Positions 37,560 through 47,049 of a DNA stretch of 64,000 bases are shown here, one piece after another. The notes beneath the pieces are model-generated. The model was not told the origin of the DNA and did no database searches. It saw only the letters and a list, made by a program, of their open reading frames with translations. The DNA is from Niveibacterium umoris (lineage in GTDB: Bacteria; Pseudomonadota; Gammaproteobacteria; Burkholderiales; Rhodocyclaceae): contig NZ_JACIET010000002.1 in the NCBI RefSeq assembly GCF_014197015.1, positions 310,001-374,000 of the forward strand, in the 5' to 3' direction. A program made the position numbers and the translations under genes. Position 1 is the stretch's first letter, and each line of letters begins with the position of its first letter.

Positions 37560-38843
37560 ATGTCCGATCGCAATCAAGAGCTCTTCGACCGCGCCCAACG
37601 CAGCATCCCCGGCGGCGTCAATTCGCCCGTTCGCGCCTTCCGCAACGTCGGCGGCACGCCGCGTTTCTTTGCCCGCGCCCAGGGCAGCCGGCTGTGGGAC
37701 GCCAACGGCAAGGCGTACATCGACTATGTCGGCTCCTGGGGCCCGGCGATCCTCGGCCACGCCCACCCGGACGTGATCCGCGCGGTGCAGGAGAAAGCAG
37801 CGCTGGGGCTCTCGTTCGGCGCACCGACCGAGATCGAGGTCGAGATGGCGGAAACCCTGTGCCGCCTCGTGCCCAACCTCGACATGGTGCGGCTGGTGTC
37901 GTCGGGCACCGAGGCAACGATGAGCGCGATCCGGCTCGCGCGCGGTTTCACCGGTCGCGACGCGATCGTGAAGTTCGAAGGCTGCTACCACGGCCATGCC
38001 GACAGCCTGCTGGTGAAGGCCGGCTCGGGCCTGCTGACCTTCGGCAACCCGTCCTCGGGCGGTGTGCCGGCGGACTTCGCCAAGCACACCATCGTGCTGC
38101 CGTACAACGATGTCACCGCGCTTGAAGAAGTGTTTGCCAACCGCGGCGGCGAGATCGCCACGGTGATCCTCGAACCGGTGGTCGGCAACATGAACCTCGT
38201 GATGCCCAGCCGCGCCTTCCTCGACGCGCTGCGTGCGCTGTGCAGCAAGCACGGCAGCATCCTGATCTTCGACGAGGTGATGACTGGCTTCCGCGTCGGC
38301 CCGAAGGGCGCGCAAGGCCTGTTCGGCATCGATGCGGATCTGGTGACGCTGGGCAAGGTGATCGGCGGCGGCATGCCGGTGGGCGCCTTCGGCGGCCGGC
38401 GCGAGATCATGGAAAAGATTTCACCGCTTGGCGCGGTGTATCAGGCGGGCACCTTGTCAGGCAGCCCGGTGGCGGTGGCTGCGGGCCTCGAAACCCTGCG
38501 CCTGATCAGCGCTCCGGGCTTCTACGAGAACCTTTCGGCGCGGACGAAGCAGCTCACCGACGGCCTTGCCGCGGCGGCGAAGCAGCACGGTGTCGCCTTC
38601 TGTGCCCAGGCGGTCGGCGGCATGTTCGGGCTTTACTTCAGCACGACACTACCCTCGAGCTACAACGAGGTCATGGCCTGCGACAAGGAAGGCTTCAACC
38701 GCTTCTTCCACGGCATGCTGGACGCCGGCCACTACTTCGCGCCGGCCTCGTTCGAGGCCGGTTTCGTGTCGGCGGCGCACACCGAAGCCGACGTTGCGGC
38801 AACGATCGCCGCTGCTGACGCGGTGTTCGCCGCGCTCGGCTGA
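37560..38843 (+). CDS. hemL: Glutamate-1-semialdehyde 2,1-aminomutase
   Basis: 427 residues, PLP-dependent. It has [20 protein letters not shown] at the start, the gating region [16 protein letters not shown], the cofactor Asp in [12 protein letters not shown], and the PLP Lys in [20 protein letters not shown]. It makes 5-aminolevulinate for heme in the C5 pathway. ATG 37560 gives the conserved N-terminus [12 protein letters not shown]. It is downstream of thiDE in a conserved block. Confidence 0.97.
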   Translation: MSDRNQELFDRAQRSIPGGVNSPVRAFRNVGGTPRFFARAQGSRLWDANGKAYIDYVGSWGPAILGHAHPDVIRAVQEKAALGLSFGAPTEIEVEMAETLCRLVPNLDMVRLVSSGTEATMSAIRLARGFTGRDAIVKFEGCYHGHADSLLVKAGSGLLTFGNPSSGGVPADFAKHTIVLPYNDVTALEEVFANRGGEIATVILEPVVGNMNLVMPSRAFLDALRALCSKHGSILIFDEVMTGFRVGPKGAQGLFGIDADLVTLGKVIGGGMPVGAFGGRREIMEKISPLGAVYQAGTLSGSPVAVAAGLETLRLISAPGFYENLSARTKQLTDGLAAAAKQHGVAFCAQAVGGMFGLYFSTTLPSSYNEVMACDKEGFNRFFHGMLDAGHYFAPASFEAGFVSAAHTEADVAATIAAADAVFAALG

Positions 38844-38943
38844 TCGACCCGAACGGGGGCGGCATTGTCGCCTCCGTATCGGTACGGATGGCGGCCGCAC
38901 GGCGCGGCCCCGATAATCGCCGCCTTCCCTGAACGGAGCCGCC

Positions 38944-40170
38944 ATGCTGACCCCGACCCAAGCACGCACCTGGTGGACCGTCACCCTCGCCGCGGCCGCG
39001 ATCCTGATGATCACGATGGGCGCACGGCAGTCGATGGGGCTCTTCGTGTCGCCGATCAACAGCGCGACCGGCCTGGGTGTCGTCACGATCAGCTTCGCCA
39101 TGGCGATTGGCCAGTTCATGTGGGGTGCGGCCCAACCGGTGGCGGGCGCCATCGCAGACCGCTGGGGACCGGGCCGCGTGCTGGTCGGCGGCACCTTCCT
39201 GATGGCGGTCGGACTCGCACTGACACCCTTGATGCAGTCCGCCTTCGGGCTGTCGCTCGCGATCGGCGTACTGACCGCCGCAGGCGCCGGTGCGGGCAGC
39301 TTCTCGGTGCTGATCGGCGCCGCCGCCCGCAAACTGCCGATGGAAAAACGCGGCATGGCGTCCGGCATCATCAACGCCGGCGGATCCTTCGGCCAGTTCG
39401 TGTTCGCGCCGCTGGTGCAGCGCCTGATCGGCGGCTTTGGCTGGATGGGCGCGATGTTCTCGCTCGCGCTGATCTCGCTCGCGGCGCTGCCGCTGATCCG
39501 GCCTCTGGTCGGCGATCACAATGTGCCGCAACAGCCAGCCGCGCCGCACGCTCCAGCCGACCGCGGCTTGCGCGCGGCAATTGGGGACGCGATGGGCGAC
39601 CGCAGCTACCTGCTGCTGCACGCCGGTTTCTTCACCTGCGGCTTCCACATCGCCTTCCTCGTCACCCACCTGCCGGGCGAAGTGCAGCTGTGCGGCCTGC
39701 CGGGCAATGTGGCGAGCTGGTCGCTGGCGATCATCGGGCTCGCCAACATCTTCGGCAGCCTTGCCGCCGGCTGGGCGGTGCAGCGCATGCGCAGCAAGTA
39801 CGTGCTGTTCTGGATGTACGGCTCGCGCGCGCTGCTGGTGGCGCTCTATCTGGTCGCGCCGAAAACGCCGCTGACCTTCTATCTCTTCGCCGCCGGGCTG
39901 GGCCTGACCTGGCTCGCCACCGTACCACCCACCGCCGCGGTGGTCGGCAAGCTGTTCGGCCACCGCTATCTGGCCACGCTGTTCGGCTTGACCTTGCTGT
40001 CGCACCAGATCGGCGGCTTTCTCGGCGCCTGGCTTGGCGGCATCGCCATCACGCGCCTCGGCAGCTACGACGCGATGTGGTACGCCGATATCGCGCTGGC
40101 AGGCGCGGCCGCGCTGGTGAACCTGCCGATTCGCGAAGCACCGGTCGCCCGTGCCGTCACGGCCGCTTGA
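38944..40170 (+). CDS. MFS transporter
   Basis: 408 residues with about 12 membrane segments in two halves. The loop 2-3 motif is GAIADRWGPGRVLVGG, and a second-half counterpart is GWAVQRMRSKYVLFWMYG. It resembles the oxalate/formate antiporter-like or CynX-type MFS group. Substrate unknown. ATG 38944 follows CGGAG. An inner-membrane exporter or importer cannot be distinguished from sequence. Confidence 0.88.
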   Translation: MLTPTQARTWWTVTLAAAAILMITMGARQSMGLFVSPINSATGLGVVTISFAMAIGQFMWGAAQPVAGAIADRWGPGRVLVGGTFLMAVGLALTPLMQSAFGLSLAIGVLTAAGAGAGSFSVLIGAAARKLPMEKRGMASGIINAGGSFGQFVFAPLVQRLIGGFGWMGAMFSLALISLAALPLIRPLVGDHNVPQQPAAPHAPADRGLRAAIGDAMGDRSYLLLHAGFFTCGFHIAFLVTHLPGEVQLCGLPGNVASWSLAIIGLANIFGSLAAGWAVQRMRSKYVLFWMYGSRALLVALYLVAPKTPLTFYLFAAGLGLTWLATVPPTAAVVGKLFGHRYLATLFGLTLLSHQIGGFLGAWLGGIAITRLGSYDAMWYADIALAGAAALVNLPIREAPVARAVTAA

Positions 40171-40282
40171 ATTCGGGGCGTCTCGCGGCCCTGGCTTCAT
40201 CCGGGTCATCGCCCGCGCGATTCGCCCGGCAAGTACCGGCGTCGGCGCCTAGACTGGAAGTCACGCTTCTGGACATTGCCGC

Positions 40283-41044
40283 ATGCGACCCTTGCCTGCC
40301 TGCCGCCGCATCGTCACCCAAGCATTCCTGATCGCCGCGACGCTGGGCTGCGTTATGGCGCCCGCCTCAGCCTCTGGCGAACTGCTGGTGATGACGGAGG
40401 AGGTTTATCCGCAGAGCTACCTGCGCAATGGAGAGGTGGTCGGCACATCCACCGCGCTGGTCGAGCAGGTACTCGCCGAAGCCGGCGTCGCGTACCGCCT
40501 GGACATGCGCGCCTGGGCCGCCGTGATGCAGACCGCCGAAGCACGTACGCCGATGCTGCTCTACCCGCTGGCGAGAACCGCCGAGCGGGAGGCCGGCTTC
40601 ATCTGGATCGGCCAGCTCGACACGCTGGAGCACCGGATCTACAAACTGGCGCGCCGTGGCGATCTGCAACCCAGGTCGCTGGATGAGCTGCACGGACACA
40701 TGATCGGTGTCGTCAAGCGAGATGCTCGCGAGACCTTCCTGTTACAGAACGGCTTTCGGCCCGACGCCGAACTGCTGTCGATTGCCAGCGGCGCCCAAGG
40801 CCTGCGCCTGATGCTCGCCGGTCGCCTCGACTATCTGCCGATCTCGCCGGACGGACTCGCTGCGGCCTGTCGCGAAGAAAACCTCGACTGCAGTCAGTTC
40901 GAATTCGTCATGCCGCTGGGGCTCAAACTGCGACTCTATCTGGCCGCCAGTCTGGCAACCCCGCCGGCAACGGTGGACCGCATCCGCATCGCCTGGAGCC
41001 GGATCTTCGACCGAAGCGCGACCCAGCGCCTGGTGCGCCCCTAG
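40283..41044 (+). CDS. Periplasmic solute-binding family 3-like protein
   Basis: 253 residues with a signal peptide (MRPLPACRRIVTQAFLIAA...ASA). The mature part resembles amino-acid-type binding proteins (LLVMTEEVYPQSYLRNGEVVGTSTALVEQVLAEAG in part; LMLAGRLDYLPISPDGLA). No permease is adjacent, so it may be a sensor or orphan receptor. It is related in type to the protein at 19791-20684. It converges with the Gx-transporter gene, overlapping by four bases at the stops. Confidence 0.8.
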   Translation: MRPLPACRRIVTQAFLIAATLGCVMAPASASGELLVMTEEVYPQSYLRNGEVVGTSTALVEQVLAEAGVAYRLDMRAWAAVMQTAEARTPMLLYPLARTAEREAGFIWIGQLDTLEHRIYKLARRGDLQPRSLDELHGHMIGVVKRDARETFLLQNGFRPDAELLSIASGAQGLRLMLAGRLDYLPISPDGLAAACREENLDCSQFEFVMPLGLKLRLYLAASLATPPATVDRIRIAWSRIFDRSATQRLVRP

Positions 41045-41592
41045 TCTGCTGCTGGCGCGTCTGGCGTCAGCGGGCGGACGTCGAGCTCGCACAACATGCG
41101 CGCTGCCACCAGACCATTGACCGTGCCGAACACCAGCGCCGCCAATGCAAATATCGGCGCCAGCGCGAACACGCCGTCGTGCGGCACCAGCCACAGGCGG
41201 GCCACGACGAGTTGCGCGCCAATATGGGCAAATGCGGCACACAGGCTGGCCGTGACCGGCCCGAACCAGCGTCGCGGCAGGTGCATCGCGCCCCCCAGCG
41301 CAAGCAGACTGGCGAGCCCCCCGCTCAGCCCGAGAAAGAAACCCGGCGCGAGAAACTGGCCGAGCAGAAGGCTCGCGACAAAGACCCGCAACAGGGCGAC
41401 CCAGGCCGCATCGCGCCACCCCCAGCGCCACAGCACGATCAGCACGACGATGTTGCCGAGCCCCGGCTTGACGCCCGGCAAGGGCAGCGGAATCGCCGCT
41501 TCCGCCAGCGAAAGGACGATCGCCGCGCACGCGAAGCGCGCGACGCGGAGGTCGGATGCGTCCGGCTTCAGTTCAATAACCGAGCGAGTCAT
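41041..41592 (-). CDS. Gx transporter family membrane protein
   Basis: 183 residues with about five membrane segments. PLPGVKPGLGNIVVLIVLWRWG is the hallmark of the Hpre_diP_synt_I/Gx transporter (ECF S-component-like) family, followed by LLGQFLAPGFFLGLSGGLAS. It probably moves a small vitamin-like or precursor molecule; the substrate is unknown. The start at 41592 (MTRSVIELKP) overlaps the end of the upstream NusG_II gene by 20 bases, so the two are coupled. Confidence 0.8.
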   Translation of the reverse strand: MTRSVIELKPDASDLRVARFACAAIVLSLAEAAIPLPLPGVKPGLGNIVVLIVLWRWGWRDAAWVALLRVFVASLLLGQFLAPGFFLGLSGGLASLLALGGAMHLPRRWFGPVTASLCAAFAHIGAQLVVARLWLVPHDGVFALAPIFALAALVFGTVNGLVAARMLCELDVRPLTPDAPAAD

Positions 41593-41965
41593 AGGCGGGG
41601 CGGCGGGCAAGCAGCGACAGGGTGACTTCGTTCGGCGCGCAGATCGCCACGGCACCTGCCGTGCTCAGCCAGCCCTGACGCACGCAGTACTGGCGCGGCC
41701 CAGGGTCGCTCGCGACGCGCGCCCGGCCGGGCGCAACTTGGATGCGGGTGATGCCGAGCGGGCCGGGCACTTCGATCACCCGTTCCGCGTCGAGCGACAC
41801 CTGCGCGAAGACACGACCGGCCGCGCGGATCTCCGCCCGGTCGGCTTCGCCGCCGCGCCAGAAGTGCTGGCCCAGCGCACCGACCCCCGCGGCCGCGGTC
41901 AGGATCACCGCGACGTCACCGGGACGCAGCAGCGCCAGCCAGTCGCGCGCACGCAAGCGCATCAC
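41573..41965 (-). CDS. NusG domain II-containing membrane-anchored protein
   Basis: 130 residues with one N-terminal membrane anchor (LLRPGDVAVILTAAAGVGALG). An extracytoplasmic NusG_II-like beta domain follows (VIEVPGPLGITRIQVAPGRARV, ending RQYCVRQGWLSTAGAVAICAPNEVTL in part). Such proteins are usually paired with a Gx transporter, as here, sometimes also with FMN-binding or Rnf-like genes. Function unknown. It starts with two Met codons; either is possible. Confidence 0.8.
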   Translation of the reverse strand: MMRLRARDWLALLRPGDVAVILTAAAGVGALGQHFWRGGEADRAEIRAAGRVFAQVSLDAERVIEVPGPLGITRIQVAPGRARVASDPGPRQYCVRQGWLSTAGAVAICAPNEVTLSLLARRPAYDSLGY

Positions 41966-42064
41966 GCCGCCGGCGCCGATGCCGCAAGGACAGGCGCGTT
42001 CTGCGCCGGCTTCGCGACGGCAGGCGATCGGTGATGACTTTGCTCGGGCATGCTGCGCGCGGCT

Positions 42065-42907
42065 TCAGGTCTTGAGCGTGCGATGCCGCACCAGCACCCG
42101 CACCTGATCCTTGAAGCGCTCGGCAATCGTCTCCGCAATATAAACGCTGCGGTGCTGGCCGCCGGTACAGCCGATGGCCAGCGTCAGATAGGCGCGGCTG
42201 TCACGCATGTAGGCAGGCAACCAGCGTTCGAGCCAGTTGCCGATGTCTTCGATCATGCGCCCCACTTCCTCATGGCTGCAGAGGAAATCGATCACCGGCC
42301 GATCGCGCCCGGTCAGCGGCCGCAGCGCCGGGTCGTAGAACGGGTTGGGCAGGCAGCGCACGTCGAACACCAGATCGGCATCGAGCGGGATGCCGTGCTT
42401 GAAACCGAAGGATTCCACCAGCAGCGTCAGGCCCTGCGCCGGATTCGCCTGGATCAGGTCTTTCAGCCAGCCGCGCAGGGTGTTGGGATGCAGGTCGCTG
42501 GTGTCGATCCGCTGCCCGAGTTCGCCGATGTCCTCCAGCGCGTCGCGCTCGCGCTCGATGGCTTCAAGCAGCGTCACCCCATCGTCAGCCAGCGGGTGGC
42601 GGCGCCGCGTCTCGGAAAAACGGGCGATCAGCGTGGTGTTGCGCGCCTCGAGAAAAATGAAGCGCACATCGTCGACCATGCCTTTGAGGGTCTTGACCGT
42701 CTGCGGCAGGGCTTGCAGGCTGGATCCGCCGCGCACGTCGACCGCCACGCCGACGCGGCTGTATCCTGCCGCAGCCAGTTCGTTCACCAGATGCGGCAGA
42801 AGCGGCGCCGGAAGGTTATCGACGCAGTAATAGCCGGCATCTTCGAGCACCGCGAGCGCGATACTCTTGCCAGAACCGGAAAGGCCGGAGATCAGGATCA
42901 GTTGCAT
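42065..42907 (-). CDS. rapZ: RapZ RNase adapter / P-loop protein
   Basis: 280 residues. It has the Walker A GLSGSGKS at the N-terminus, the YYCVDNLP motif, and the C-terminal conserved block [24 protein letters not shown] in part, ending with [11 protein letters not shown]. In E. coli RapZ guides RNase E to the GlmZ sRNA to balance glucosamine-6-phosphate synthesis. The start at 42907 (MQLILISG) gives the standard N-terminus; an in-frame upstream ATG at 42952 does not. Confidence 0.95.
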   Translation of the reverse strand: MQLILISGLSGSGKSIALAVLEDAGYYCVDNLPAPLLPHLVNELAAAGYSRVGVAVDVRGGSSLQALPQTVKTLKGMVDDVRFIFLEARNTTLIARFSETRRRHPLADDGVTLLEAIERERDALEDIGELGQRIDTSDLHPNTLRGWLKDLIQANPAQGLTLLVESFGFKHGIPLDADLVFDVRCLPNPFYDPALRPLTGRDRPVIDFLCSHEEVGRMIEDIGNWLERWLPAYMRDSRAYLTLAIGCTGGQHRSVYIAETIAERFKDQVRVLVRHRTLKT

Positions 42908-43061
42908 GGTCGGGGTCTGCGCGGGGGAGCGCGTCGAGCATAACGGATGCAAGACAGGCTGTCAGGACTCTATGGTGGTCAAGCATCATGCACCTGGTGC
43001 CGTTAATGGCGAATGACACCGCACGCAACAGGGCCAGGCACGGTCCGATGGAGTCGTCCGA

Positions 43062-44705
43062 TTGAAGCTGCCGCAACTTGACCTCACCCAGATACGGGTA
43101 CTGATCGCCGACCAGCAAAGCTCGGTGCGCACCTGGCTGCGCACCCAGCTGGCACTGATCGGCATTCAGCAGGCGAGCATGGCCGCCAACGCCACCGACT
43201 TGCTGAGGCACTGCAAGACCGGCGGCTTCGACGTGGTGCTGTGCGACCACCACCTCGACAACCAGAAGGACGGCGTCGATCTGCTGGAGGACCTGCGCTA
43301 CCAGAGCCTGCTGCCGCTCTCCTCGGTATTCATGATCGTCACCGGCGAGCGCACCTACAAACGCGTGATTTCTGCTGTCGAGTTCGCCCCGGACGACTAT
43401 CTGATCAAGCCCTTCTCCGCCAACGACCTCAGTCACCGGGTCATGGCGGCGCTGATGAAGAAGCAGATCCTCAAGGATGTGTTCGCGCGCCTCGCCGTGC
43501 ATGACTATCCGGGTGTGATCGAAGCCTGCGACAAGGTCATCGCCGGAAAGACGCACCACACGCTGGATGCGCTACGGATCAAGGCCGAAGCCTTGCTCAC
43601 GCTGGAGCGCCTGGACGAGGCCGCGGAAATCTACGCTTCGGTATCGACTCAGCGTGCCGTGCCGTGGGCGCGCATGGGTTTTGCGATGGTGCTGCAGAAG
43701 CGCGGGCTGATCGACGAGGCCGCGGCAGAGGCGACGAAGCTCAACACCGATTGCCCGGAGTTCCTCTCGGTCTATGACTTCCTCGCCCGCACCCATGAAC
43801 AGCGCGGTGATCTGGCGGCGGCCATGGAATACCTGGAGCGTGCCGACGCGCTTTCGCCGGCCAACACCGAGCGACTGCGCCATCTCGGCAAGCTCGCCTC
43901 TGAAACCGGCGACCACCCGCGCGCTGCGGCCGCCATGCGCAAGGTAGTCGACCGTACCCACAAAAGCGGCCGCGGCAAGCTCGACGATCACCTCACGCTG
44001 ATGAAGAACCTTGTCGAGGAAAACACCCGCAAGGAAGCCGACGAGCGCCTCAAGACCATGCGCAACAGCTTTTCGGACACCCCCGAAGGCATCATCGCAA
44101 CCGAAGTCGCGATTGCAAGGCAGCGGCACATTGCCGGAGACACCGACGCGGCGAATCAGGCGATCGACCGCGCGCTGGCCACGCATCAGGAGACGCCCGA
44201 CATCGCTCCCACGATCGCAGTTGATCTCGCCGAAGTCTGTGTCGACACCGGACGCACCGACGACGCACTGAAAGTTGCCGAACGCATCGGCGAAGGGGCT
44301 GGTTCGCTCGACGCCAGCCTGCGGCGGCGACTCGGACGCCTGCGCCCCGACACGCCCCCCCCGGCATCCGCCTCGGTGACGCCGCCGCCAATGCAGGCAA
44401 CTCCGCCCGCGCCGGTCGAAATTCCCGCAACCGAAGCGCCAGCGGAAAGCCTTGCCGACGAGATCGAAACCGCGCGCCTGCTCAAGGCCCTCGCGAACGC
44501 GCTGGCCTCGCTCGACGCAAAATGGGACGAAGCCGAAGCTGCTGCGTGCCGGGAATTGCTGATCGACACTTTCAGCGTCGCCCCGCGCGAGCGCGAGGTG
44601 ATCCAGGCGCATATCCGCTATGACCGGATCGCCGCACGAAATGGCGCCGATCGCCATAAGCCGACGACCCGCAAGGCCATCGAAAACCCAGCCGCAAACA
44701 GCTGA
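43062..44705 (+). CDS. Response regulator with TPR-like repeat region
   Basis: 547 residues from a TTG at 43062 with GGAG eight bases upstream. An ATG at 43048 is out of frame and stops at once. The receiver domain is about 10-130: VLIADQQSS, phospho-acceptor Asp in VVLCDHHLDNQ, Thr in MIVTGERT, and Lys in YLIKPFS. Residues about 140-430 are helical TPR-like repeats (ALLTLERLDEAAEIYASV, AAAMEYLERADALSPANTERLRHLG). A Pro/Ala-rich linker and a short C-terminal domain follow. No DNA-binding output is seen, so it likely acts by protein contact. It is divergent from rapZ. Confidence 0.85.
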   Translation: MKLPQLDLTQIRVLIADQQSSVRTWLRTQLALIGIQQASMAANATDLLRHCKTGGFDVVLCDHHLDNQKDGVDLLEDLRYQSLLPLSSVFMIVTGERTYKRVISAVEFAPDDYLIKPFSANDLSHRVMAALMKKQILKDVFARLAVHDYPGVIEACDKVIAGKTHHTLDALRIKAEALLTLERLDEAAEIYASVSTQRAVPWARMGFAMVLQKRGLIDEAAAEATKLNTDCPEFLSVYDFLARTHEQRGDLAAAMEYLERADALSPANTERLRHLGKLASETGDHPRAAAAMRKVVDRTHKSGRGKLDDHLTLMKNLVEENTRKEADERLKTMRNSFSDTPEGIIATEVAIARQRHIAGDTDAANQAIDRALATHQETPDIAPTIAVDLAEVCVDTGRTDDALKVAERIGEGAGSLDASLRRRLGRLRPDTPPPASASVTPPPMQATPPAPVEIPATEAPAESLADEIETARLLKALANALASLDAKWDEAEAAACRELLIDTFSVAPREREVIQAHIRYDRIAARNGADRHKPTTRKAIENPAANS

Positions 44706-44962
44706 TGCAACACAGCCCCGGAGACGACATGCCCGACGCGCAACGCACCGCATGGTTTCCCGCCGCCACCGATCCGGCTCGAGAAGGGTGGTATGAAGTG
44801 CTGACCGAAGACGGCGAGCATTGCATGGCCCGCTGGGCGCGCCTCAACGGCGAAACCGGCTGGTGGGCGAGCCGCCGCATATTCGGAATCGAGGTGCCGC
44901 GCAGCATGCCCGACGTGCTGCAATGGCGGGGGCTGGTCGCGCCGCACACCGATGGACACTGA
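44705..44962 (+). CDS. Small hypothetical protein
   Basis: 85 residues, Trp-rich (WYEVLTEDGEHCMARWARLNGETGWWASRR). Its start overlaps the preceding response regulator stop. A second in-frame ATG at 44729 is possible. No family recognised; the composition and frame usage look real and not like a shadow. Confidence 0.6.
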   Translation: MQHSPGDDMPDAQRTAWFPAATDPAREGWYEVLTEDGEHCMARWARLNGETGWWASRRIFGIEVPRSMPDVLQWRGLVAPHTDGH

Positions 44963-44986
44963 TTTTTCGCTGCAAGCCCAATGTTT

Positions 44987-45014
44987 TCGGGCGAGACAGC
45001 GCCATTTCGCCCGA
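44987..45014. repeat. Inverted repeat upstream of HU gene
   Basis: TCGGGCGA / TCGCCCGA, an 8-bp perfect stem with a 12-base loop, lies between the small hypothetical gene and HU. It lacks a T run, so it may be a weak terminator or a regulatory dyad. Confidence 0.35.
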
Positions 45015-45082
45015 TCATGGGATAACATCCCCTTCCAGCGTGGCCACACGCTTTTCACATAACCCGGAAAAGAACCCGAATC

Positions 45083-45358
45083 ATGAACAAATCCGAACTC
45101 ATCGACGCGCTGGCCGCCAAGACCGGCTTCACCAAGACCGACTCCGCCAAGGCCCTCGACGGCCTGCTGGACGTCGTCACCGAGACCCTGGCCGCTGGCG
45201 ACGAAATCTCCCTGGTTGGCTTCGGCTCCTTCTCGGTCAGCAAGCGCGCCGCCCGCACCGGCCGCAACCCGAAGACCGGCGAAGCGATCCAGATCGCTGC
45301 TTCGAAGGCCCCGACGTTCAGCGCCGGCGCCAAGCTGAAGGCCGCGGTCAACAAGTAA
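45083..45358 (+). CDS. hupB: HU-family histone-like DNA-binding protein
   Basis: 91 residues: MNKSELIDALAAKTGFTKTD at the start, and the arm region GFGSFSVSKRAARTGRNPKTG with the conserved Pro-containing signature. It is an abundant nucleoid protein that bends DNA. A strong terminator follows, fitting high expression as a single gene. Confidence 0.97.
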   Translation: MNKSELIDALAAKTGFTKTDSAKALDGLLDVVTETLAAGDEISLVGFGSFSVSKRAARTGRNPKTGEAIQIAASKAPTFSAGAKLKAAVNK

Positions 45359-45399
45359 TCGACCGCCGCATCGCGCGGCTCACGCCGCCCGACAGCCCG

Positions 45400-45430
45400 A
45401 ACGCCCCGCCTTTGCGGGGCGTTTGCGTTT
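45400..45430 (+). terminator. Rho-independent terminator of HU gene
   Basis: A 10-bp perfect stem AACGCCCCGC / GCGGGGCGTT with a CTTT loop, followed by TGCGTTT. It lies 42 bases after the HU stop. Confidence 0.85.
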
Positions 45431-45478
45431 CCGGCCACGGCGCAGATGCTGCCCGCCTGCACCTTCTGGCGCCAGGAT

Positions 45479-46270
45479 TCACAGGTCGTCCACCGGCGGC
45501 GTGCCACCCATCCAGTTGAGTTCGCTGTCACGCATGAATCGCATCGGCCACGGCGCCGGCCCTTCGGGCCATGGGCGGAAGCCGCGCACCAGCGTATAGA
45601 AACATTCGATCCGCTGCGCGTCGGGCCGGCGCATCAGGTCATCGAGCGCCTCGACGAGGCCAGCCGGCTGCTCGGGGACTGCCGCCAGTTCGCGCAGCAA
45701 CCACTTGTGAAACGGAAAGAGCCACTCGTTCTCAGCCAGCACGAGGCGAGCGCCGAAGAGGGCCAGCTTGGCACAGGCCACCGTCAGCAGATACGCGTTG
45801 TCGACGCGGAGCGCCTCCTGCGCGTACCAGTGCCACGCCTCCAGTTGCGCAAAGAAGCGCGCGAGCCGCTCGGCCTTGTCCGCAACCGGGTAGCGCGACG
45901 CATCGGCGACAAGTTGCTCAAGATCGTCGATCCGCGACCACAGCACCCGCGCGTCCTTGAACGCATAGCGCGCAGCGTCGCTGCCCGAACGCGCCACCTG
46001 CTCGATGAAGCCGCGATGGATGAACTTGCCGTCGACGTAGCCACCGGCATACGTCGCAAGCGCCGGGTCGTAAAGCGTCAATGCGCACTCGGCCTGCCGA
46101 CGCGCGAATTCCTCCGCCGTCACGAGAATCAGCACATCGACATCCGACTCGGCGCGCGCATAGCCATGCGCGATCGAACCGGCGAGCAGGACGGCCTCGA
46201 CCGATTGATGCCCGGCAAAGTGCTGCAGCACGTTGTTAACAGTGTGTTGATGATGCGCGAAACGAATCAC
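45479..46270 (-). CDS. Nucleotidyltransferase-domain protein
   Basis: 263 residues from a GTG at 46270, chosen for the AGGAG six bases upstream; longer in-frame starts have no site and a composition unlike coding sequence. The Pol-beta-type nucleotidyltransferase motif is near residues 28-45 (LLAGSIAHGYARAESDVDVLI: GS then D-x-D, given here in shortened sense). The C-terminal helical part (EAWHWYAQEALRVDNAYLL) resembles DUF4037/aminoglycoside transferase helical domains. Substrate unknown. It sits between HU and ssb, facing the same way as ssb. Confidence 0.78.
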   Translation of the reverse strand: MIRFAHHQHTVNNVLQHFAGHQSVEAVLLAGSIAHGYARAESDVDVLILVTAEEFARRQAECALTLYDPALATYAGGYVDGKFIHRGFIEQVARSGSDAARYAFKDARVLWSRIDDLEQLVADASRYPVADKAERLARFFAQLEAWHWYAQEALRVDNAYLLTVACAKLALFGARLVLAENEWLFPFHKWLLRELAAVPEQPAGLVEALDDLMRRPDAQRIECFYTLVRGFRPWPEGPAPWPMRFMRDSELNWMGGTPPVDDL

Positions 46271-46366
46271 GTGACTCTCCTGGCAGGTGCGAGGCCGCTT
46301 GTGCGGTGGCCTCTTGCGTCTCGCACGATCGTCGCGCGGGCCTTGCGCCGCGGCGATGCCCAAAAG

Positions 46367-46404
46367 CGCGAAACCCCGACCAAATCCATGGCCGGGGTTT
46401 CGCA
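46367..46404 (-). terminator. Terminator downstream of ssb
   Basis: An 11-bp stem GCGAAACCCCG / CGGGGTTTCGC with a 14-base loop. On the minus strand the stem is followed by GCTTTTG. It is 44 bases past the ssb stop and upstream of the nucleotidyltransferase gene. Confidence 0.7.
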
Positions 46405-46447
46405 GGGGCGACCACGGATCGTCGATCACGTGGCAAATCTGTGCTGT

Positions 46448-46957
46448 CTAGAAGGGAATATCGTCGTCGAAGTCGCCGAAATTATTGCCGCCTTGGCTGG
46501 GGGCCGGCGCGGGCGCCGGGCGCGACTGCGGACGCGCGTTGCCGCCGCCCTGGTTGTTGCCGCGCGGCGCCTGACTGTAATCGTCACCACCGCGCGACCC
46601 GCCACCTTCGCCGCCCATGCCGCCACGCCCACCCAGCATCTGCATCTGGTCGGCGCGGATTTCGGTGGTGTATTGGTCACGGCCTTCCTTGTCCTGCCAC
46701 TTGCGGGTGCGCAGGCTGCCTTCGATATACACCGACGAACCCTTCTTCAGGTACTGGCCGGCGATCTCGGCGAGCTTGCCGAAGAAGGCGACGCGGTGCC
46801 ATTCGGTGGCTTCCTTCTTTTCGCCGGTCGCCTTGTCGCGCCAGGTGTCGGTGGTCGCGATACGGATGTTGCAGATCGCGTCGCCGCTCGGGGCGTAGCG
46901 GGTCTCCGGGTCGGCGCCGAGGTTGCCGACGAGGATTACCTTGTTCACAGAAGCCAT
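46448..46957 (-). CDS. ssb: Single-stranded DNA-binding protein
   Basis: 169 residues starting [20 protein letters not shown]. The OB fold is about 1-110, followed by a Gly/Pro/Gln-rich flexible linker and the acidic tail DFDDDIPF, which recruits repair and replication partners. GGAGG precedes the start. Just beyond this ribosome-binding site lie the repeats I read as a transposon end, so the native promoter may have been displaced. Two longer in-frame starts would lie inside those repeats and add unrelated residues. Confidence 0.96.
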   Translation of the reverse strand: MASVNKVILVGNLGADPETRYAPSGDAICNIRIATTDTWRDKATGEKKEATEWHRVAFFGKLAEIAGQYLKKGSSVYIEGSLRTRKWQDKEGRDQYTTEIRADQMQMLGGRGGMGGEGGGSRGGDDYSQAPRGNNQGGGNARPQSRPAPAPAPSQGGNNFGDFDDDIPF

Positions 46958-46972
46958 CAGGCTTTTCCTCCA

Positions 46973-47049
46973 TGTCTGGGGACAAACAATTTTGTCCAAG
47001 AGACAATCTATTTGTCCGTAAAACCACGTTAAGGACAATTAATTTGTCC
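46973..47049. repeat. Probable Tn7-like transposon end with three transposase-binding repeats
   Basis: Starting with TGTC at 46973, three related dyads follow: GGACAAACAATTTTGTCC (46980-46997), AGACAATCTATTTGTCC (47001-47017) and GGACAATTAATTTGTCC (47033-47049). Each has GGACAA/TTTGTCC-type arms. Multiple short repeats behind a TGT terminus, next to tnsA, fit a TnsB-bound end; known Tn7-like ends carry comparable GACA...TGTC units. The matching inverted end was not found in the window. It could instead be an ssb operator. Confidence 0.6.
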
